Assembly (NCBI GenBank): GCA_902763805.1
Contig: CACWTN010000005.1
Location: 239,784 to 303,783 of the forward strand
Direction: 5' to 3'
DNA: 64,000 bases
Source of the DNA: an uncultured bacterium
GTDB taxonomy: Bacteria; Cyanobacteriota; Vampirovibrionia; Gastranaerophilales; Gastranaerophilaceae
The position numbers were made by a program, and so were the translations under genes. Below the pieces are notes generated by a model, which searched no databases, was not told the DNA's origin, and worked only from the letters and a program-made list of their open reading frames with translations. This document shows, one piece after another, positions 59,250 to 64,000 of the stretch. The stretch's first letter is position 1, and the number at the start of each line of letters is the position of its first letter.

Positions 59250-60683
59250 TTAGATGTTATATGCAATAAACTTGCACAGCTCGATAAGCATTTCCGGACA
59301 AATTCCGAGCAGAACTGTTATTATTGCGGAAGCCGCAACAACAAATTTCTGTGAAAAATTTGTTCTTAGTTTTTGTACAGAAGTATTTTTATCACATTCC
59401 TGAAATAGCGGAAGTAATATTTTGAGATAATAATAAAGAGCAATAACGGTAAGCAGCAATAAACCAAGTAAAAACGGCACAAATACAAGACCTGAGTTTG
59501 CTATTGCCGTAAACAGATAAATTTTTGCTATAAAACCTGATGTAATAGGGATTCCGGCAAGACCTATCAACAAAATTGCATACGAAATCGTAAATCCGTG
59601 ATTTTTATGATAAAGACCGCTAAATGCACTGACATCAAAAGATTTATCATCTCCATACATATTAAGATAAGCAAAAACACCGATGTTCATAACGGCATAG
59701 CATATAAGATAAAAAATTACGGTTGAAAGATTATAAACAGACACCAGACTTGACGTTAAAAGAACGTAAGATGCATTTGCGGAAGCTGAACAGGCAAGAA
59801 TTACCTTTACATTGTTTTCTCTTATCGCATAAGTGTTTGCCCACAAAGCAGTAATCAGGGAAATAACCGCAATCACAAATACAATTTCAAAACTGTTGCT
59901 TAGAGGGAAAACAAGAAGCCTGCATATAATACCAAACACCGCAAGTTTGGGTATTGTTGACAGGTACGCAAGAACAGTAGTTTCCGTACCCTTATAAACA
60001 TCAATAACCCAGTTTGCAAACGGAAATACCGCAAGTTTCGCCCCCAGTCCCAAAATAATCATAATTGCCGAAACCGCATAAATAAACGAGGTCTCATTTT
60101 CCGTAATGTACTCATATATAGCGGAAAAATTGAGGCTTCCGGTTATTCCGTACAAGTATGATACTCCGAACAAGAAAATTCCGGTAGATACCGCAGATGT
60201 AATTAAATACTTAAATCCGGCTTCTTTGGGAAGGTAACCTTTTGATACCGATATTAAAAAATATGTCGAAAAACCCAAAAGCTCAACAGACACAAGCAAA
60301 GTGAGAAAATCGTTAGCTGAAACAATGTTCATTGCTGCAAAAATAGCTGTTAGCAGTATGGCAAAGAATGTGTAAGCGTGTCTTTTATGCCTTCTGACCA
60401 AATTCTTTGACAAAAGTGTTATTAAAAAACCGCAGGCAAGTATAACGAAATCAAACAACAAAGTATAACTGTCAGCCATTACAGAGTTCTTAAACCCAAA
60501 ATACTGAGGCTCTGTCTGTACTGTCGACAGACATACAATTGCTCCAGAGATTCCTACTGCGGAGATTATTCTTGCATACCGATAAAACCGAGGAGAAAGA
60601 ATCATGCTTAACACCAGAAGCAATATTATAAACCCTCCGAGAATAAAATGCGGTAATAAAATATTAAAAATATCGTTTATCAT
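59250..60683 (-). CDS. nuoN: NADH-quinone oxidoreductase subunit N
   Basis: A 477-residue antiporter-like membrane subunit of respiratory complex I (cyanobacterial NdhB). About 14 TM helices. Key charged sites of the proton path occur in VELLGFSTYFLIS (Glu of TM5) and GLGAKLAVFPFANWVIDVYKG (Lys of TM7), and SANASYVLL resembles the family. Follows nuoM by 11 nt with AAAGGA before its ATG. It is the last nuo gene here; the next gene converges. Confidence 0.9.
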   Translation of the reverse strand: MINDIFNILLPHFILGGFIILLLVLSMILSPRFYRYARIISAVGISGAIVCLSTVQTEPQYFGFKNSVMADSYTLLFDFVILACGFLITLLSKNLVRRHKRHAYTFFAILLTAIFAAMNIVSANDFLTLLVSVELLGFSTYFLISVSKGYLPKEAGFKYLITSAVSTGIFLFGVSYLYGITGSLNFSAIYEYITENETSFIYAVSAIMIILGLGAKLAVFPFANWVIDVYKGTETTVLAYLSTIPKLAVFGIICRLLVFPLSNSFEIVFVIAVISLITALWANTYAIRENNVKVILACSASANASYVLLTSSLVSVYNLSTVIFYLICYAVMNIGVFAYLNMYGDDKSFDVSAFSGLYHKNHGFTISYAILLIGLAGIPITSGFIAKIYLFTAIANSGLVFVPFLLGLLLLTVIALYYYLKILLPLFQECDKNTSVQKLRTNFSQKFVVAASAIITVLLGICPEMLIELCKFIAYNI

Positions 60684-60694
60684 TTTTTCCTTTC

Positions 60695-62182
60695 TTAGTT
60701 AATCATCCCAAGTATTGAATTCGGGCATAAACCGAAAATAATCAATCCGCCAAGGAGTGAAGCAAGAACTAAAAATTCATGTACGGACAAGTCGTTAACC
60801 TTTAAATATTCATCTTTAACCGTACCGAAAAACCCTTTGTGCAGGAACTTCAGCATATAACAAGAGCTTAATATTAACAAAGGCAGCGAGAACAATGCCG
60901 AAAATCTTATGAATACGGATATATCAGAATTCATTGCACCGATTACAGTCAATACTTCACTTATGAACGGAGCAAACAAAGGTAAACCAATTGAAGCAAG
61001 AACTATTAAAACAGAAAATCCAAATAACCGTGGCATAACAGTTGCAACCCCCTGCAAAGTATTGATATCCCTGTCTTTAAATCTCAGGTAAACAATTCCT
61101 GCTATCATAAATAAGCCCGCCGTTACAAGTCCGTGAGATACCATATGAAATACTGATGCAGACAAACCTATCTGATTAACTGCGCATAATCCCAAAAGTA
61201 TTAAACCCATATTGGAAATACTTGAGTAAGCAACAATACGTTTAATATCAGTCTGTGCATAGCTTACAAAAGCCGTATATATTATATTAATCAGCGCAAG
61301 CACCGCTAAAACAGGAGCAATAACCTTAAATGACTGCGGAAGCATTTCATAATTAAAACGATAAATACCGTATGCACCGGTTTTAAGCAAAACACCGGCA
61401 AGAACCATACTCACAGGCGTCTGAGCGTTTGTATGAGCATCCGGGAGCCAGGTGTGTAAAGGAATAATCGGAAGTTTTACTCCAAAACCGATTAAAAGGC
61501 ATATTGCGATTAAGATTTGGATACCAAAAGGAATGGTAGAATCCGTAATATCAGCAAAACTTGCTGACAATATACCATTTGAAACAAAATTATAATAATG
61601 TATCAGCAGAATACCCAAAAGCATAAACATACTGCCGAAAAACGTGAACAATATAAATTTAACAGCTGACGTTTTGGCTTCTTCTTGATGTTCATAGTTT
61701 TCCATAAACTTTCCGCCGATAAGAAAATATGCAGGAACCATTTCCAGCTCCCAAAACAGGAAGAACAGGAACATATCACCTGCCGTGAATATACCTAAAA
61801 TTGCACTCTCAAGAAGCATCAGCATTGAGTAATAAAATTTATGATTCTTCCGTATACTGAATTTACTTGAAACCGCTGCCATAAAGAAAATAAATGATGT
61901 CAGCGTAACAAGTATTATTGATACCGCATCTGTCCGCAAACTGAATTTAATCCCCATTGATTGTATCCAGTCCATTCCGAACAGATTAATACTTACGGCA
62001 TAAGGAGTTGAAGAATTGAAAAATACGAGCATTAATACCGTATACAAAAAATGAAAACCAAATACCCCTTTTGAAAACCGCCTTAACACAACTTCATTTG
62101 AAGTAAAAAGCGGCGAAAGCACCAACAGTGATATCACCATTGGAAAGAATACTAAAAACGGTAACGATAATAATATGCTCAT
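60695..62182 (-). CDS. nuoM: NADH-quinone oxidoreductase subunit M
   Basis: A 495-residue antiporter-like subunit (cyanobacterial NdhD), about 14 TM helices. The TM5 Glu is in LFFLFWELEMVPAYFLIG, the TM7 Lys in GFGVKLPIIPLHTWLPDAHT, and RIVAYSSISNMGLILLG matches TM8. It translocates protons in complex I. Located 25 nt after nuoL with AGAGGAAA before the ATG. Its length is typical. Confidence 0.93.
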   Translation of the reverse strand: MSILLSLPFLVFFPMVISLLVLSPLFTSNEVVLRRFSKGVFGFHFLYTVLMLVFFNSSTPYAVSINLFGMDWIQSMGIKFSLRTDAVSIILVTLTSFIFFMAAVSSKFSIRKNHKFYYSMLMLLESAILGIFTAGDMFLFFLFWELEMVPAYFLIGGKFMENYEHQEEAKTSAVKFILFTFFGSMFMLLGILLIHYYNFVSNGILSASFADITDSTIPFGIQILIAICLLIGFGVKLPIIPLHTWLPDAHTNAQTPVSMVLAGVLLKTGAYGIYRFNYEMLPQSFKVIAPVLAVLALINIIYTAFVSYAQTDIKRIVAYSSISNMGLILLGLCAVNQIGLSASVFHMVSHGLVTAGLFMIAGIVYLRFKDRDINTLQGVATVMPRLFGFSVLIVLASIGLPLFAPFISEVLTVIGAMNSDISVFIRFSALFSLPLLILSSCYMLKFLHKGFFGTVKDEYLKVNDLSVHEFLVLASLLGGLIIFGLCPNSILGMIN

Positions 62183-62207
62183 ATATTTTCCTCTTTTTTA
62201 ATCCTTT

Positions 62208-64000
62208 TTATCCGAATAATAATGTGTACCCGACTATAACGAGTGCTATAACTGCCGCAACCATAATAAAGGCATAAGCATTATAAGTCTGAACATTTCC
62301 GCTCTGCATAAGCATGTCACGCTTTGAAATCCATTTGAAAGCGCTGCTTACAAAACTTACGGATCCGTTCATAATATTTGTTTCTATCCAGTTTGTAATT
62401 TTTACAAACAGTTTTGAGATAAACAAAACCGGTTTGTAATTTGCCAAAATATCCGTATCCACAAAATTTAGCCCCTGAGATATTTTTGCATATAACGATG
62501 AAACTATATTATTGTAAAACTTTTCAAGTAATTTCGGTGTTTTATTAAATTTTTCCAGACAATTATTTCTTCCGAGAAGAAGCGCAAGAGCAGTACCGCC
62601 CGTTGCTGCCGCAAAAGGCTCTGCAAGGTGGTAAGTCCCGAGTATCATTAAATACAGTCCTGCATTTGCAAAGAACAAAATCAAATATGAAAACAGCTCA
62701 ACATAATCGGTTTTTAAAGTAAGCTCGCTGTTTTGATACACCAGTATCGCAAATCTGGTAATGTAATAGGCAGAAACAAATCCTGTAAACAGAAGAACAT
62801 AAGGTATCAGAGCATAAAACTCAAATGTTTTATACAGCATCTCTTTTGTTCCGATACCTGCAAATACAAGTCCGGCAAGACTTAAAACTGATATTACAAG
62901 CAGAATAAATGCTGGTTTTGACATACCCTTTTCTTTCGGAAGAAGTATGAATAACGCTGATTTTATGAATGCGTGAGCAATAAAAACAATCAAAGCGATT
63001 TTTATATTAACTGCACCGAGTGCCATAAACATCAAACCGTAATTTGCAGAAGTTGAATATGCAAGAATTTTTTTCGGGTGCGTTTCTATTGATGCCAGAA
63101 CCGAACAAATTACCGCAGTTAACACCCCGATAACCAGAATAAATTTTGTCACAAGAGGATTCAGCGTAAAGAACGGCATCATTTTTATAATCAGGTATAC
63201 ACCTGCCGCAACCATTGTTGCCGAATGCAAGAGCGCACTGACAGGAGTTTTTGCCTCCATTGCATCCTGCAGCCAGGTATAAAACGGAAACTGTGCCGAT
63301 TTAACCGCCGCCGCTATTATGAACAAACCGCATATCAGGCAGAATAACGGAGTTGAAGTATAAGCCATAAGAAGTGTTGAAGATGCATTCATATCTTCAA
63401 AACCAAGCGATACAAACGAATAATTCCCCGCATACGAAAACATATAATACGATGTTAAAATTATGCCTGCAAGTAATGCCGTATCACCTGCTCTGTTCAT
63501 CAAAAATACTCTTTTTGATGCTTTTGATTTTACTTCATCTTTATAATCAAATCCTATAAGAAGATAGGACACTGCTCCGACAAGCTCCCAAAAAACATAA
63601 AACTGGAACAAATTCGGGCTGAATAAAAGAGATGCCATTGCAAAATTAAACAGGTTAAGATAAGCAAAAAACTTATAGCTTTTCTTTTCATCTTTCATAT
63701 AAGAAAGCGAATATAACTGAACCGCAAAGCTTACTACGTAAAGCACCAGCGCCATTATTAATGACAGCTTATCAATGCTTAAGCCAAACGGGATTGTAAA
63801 CTCTTTTATATTTATAAACGGAGTAGTTTTTTCCACTGCTTCATTCAAATTAAGAAGTGAAAAAGAACACGCAGCGACACCAAGAAGAGAAGATAACAGC
63901 GTCAGAATATAAATAATCCCTCTGTTTACGTAAACGGAGAAAAACCTTCCGCACATTATGATTAAGAAAATCCATAACGGGAGAAGAATTATTAATGATA
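62208..64000 (-). CDS. nuoL: NADH-quinone oxidoreductase subunit L, N-terminus cut by the window
   Basis: At least 597 codons of the largest antiporter-like subunit (cyanobacterial NdhF). The frame stays open to the right edge (in-frame LLPLWIFLIIM precedes the ATG at 63956), so the usual start lies outside. TM5 Glu in FYVFWELVGAVSYLLIG, TM7 Lys in AVKSAQFPFYTWLQDAMEAKTP, and KILAYSTSANYGLMFMALG are canonical. The C-terminal part ends with a last TM helix (AFIMVAAVIALVIVGYTLL), consistent with the lateral-helix anchor. First of the nuoL-M-N run. Confidence 0.93.
   Translation of the reverse strand, partial: SLIILLPLWIFLIIMCGRFFSVYVNRGIIYILTLLSSLLGVAACSFSLLNLNEAVEKTTPFINIKEFTIPFGLSIDKLSLIMALVLYVVSFAVQLYSLSYMKDEKKSYKFFAYLNLFNFAMASLLFSPNLFQFYVFWELVGAVSYLLIGFDYKDEVKSKASKRVFLMNRAGDTALLAGIILTSYYMFSYAGNYSFVSLGFEDMNASSTLLMAYTSTPLFCLICGLFIIAAAVKSAQFPFYTWLQDAMEAKTPVSALLHSATMVAAGVYLIIKMMPFFTLNPLVTKFILVIGVLTAVICSVLASIETHPKKILAYSTSANYGLMFMALGAVNIKIALIVFIAHAFIKSALFILLPKEKGMSKPAFILLVISVLSLAGLVFAGIGTKEMLYKTFEFYALIPYVLLFTGFVSAYYITRFAILVYQNSELTLKTDYVELFSYLILFFANAGLYLMILGTYHLAEPFAAATGGTALALLLGRNNCLEKFNKTPKLLEKFYNNIVSSLYAKISQGLNFVDTDILANYKPVLFISKLFVKITNWIETNIMNGSVSFVSSAFKWISKRDMLMQSGNVQTYNAYAFIMVAAVIALVIVGYTLLFG

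Noticed and set aside
1-64000. CRISPR arrays, tRNA or rRNA genes, insertion sequences, prophage genes
   Set aside because: No regularly spaced repeats, cloverleaf-like sequences, transposase motifs or phage structural genes were seen. The tyrosine recombinase has the size and context of a Xer protein.

Overview
This window reads as chromosomal DNA of an AT-rich, double-membraned (diderm) bacterium. An outer membrane is implied by an MlaA-type protein, a very large AsmA-like protein and a soluble lytic transglycosylase. MurE carries the DNPR motif of meso-DAP enzymes. Three things point to a non-photosynthetic relative of Cyanobacteria (Vampirovibrionophyceae/Melainabacteria, most likely Gastranaerophilales): low GC, a large set of lineage-specific proteins starting with a short motif around 'NI-x-F-K/R/G', and direct repeats matching the cyanobacterial HLR1 (RpaB-binding) consensus. 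The placement is inference. No mobile element, CRISPR array, tRNA or rRNA gene was seen. Both window ends cut genes: a membrane protein on the left and nuoL on the right.

Layout. 1-6.2 kb: partial membrane protein, a 48-aa CxxC miniprotein, typA, folC, a lone ABC permease, a glycosyltransferase. 6.2-14.6 kb, minus strand: amidohydrolase, ftsI-type PBP, murE, nagA, pyrH, frr, cdsA, rnc, forming a cell-wall/translation/lipid cluster with 1-nt overlaps. 14.7-18.5 kb: an F-motif protein, radA, a LysM protein, a xerC/D recombinase. 18.5-22.3 kb: pncC, tatD, tlyA, a glutaredoxin and small proteins. 22.3-29.1 kb: MlaA-hydrolase fusion, EmrB-type exporter, pheA, TPR-glycosyltransferase, comF. 29.2-35.1 kb: F-motif repeat protein, efp, accB, accC, serS. 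35.2-43.3 kb: HLR1-linked F-motif protein, PilZ protein, HAD hydrolase, LemA-like protein, SLT, rsmG, STAND-like ATPase/TPR. 43.3-48.4 kb: plsY, a probable frameshifted gene pair, F-motif protein, ispH, rpsA. 48.4-59.2 kb: AsmA, AGCS symporter, several F-motif proteins, an activase-like ATPase, two tandem plsC, a RelA/SpoT-like protein. 59.2-64 kb: nuoN, nuoM, nuoL.

What stands out. (1) About ten otherwise unrelated proteins share an N-terminal F-motif without a classical signal peptide. This could be an undescribed N-terminal sorting or processing tag. (2) Three of those genes (6.5, 35.7 and 45.5 kb) have HLR1-like direct repeats upstream, suggesting control by an RpaB-type response regulator. 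(3) Ten genes have a -10 element ending exactly 6 (once 7) nt before the start codon, so they are probably transcribed without a leader. (4) Two ORFs at 43978-45119 are joined by an A-AAA-AAG heptamer in the correct phase for -1 frameshifting. All conclusions come from reading the sequence and were not checked against databases.
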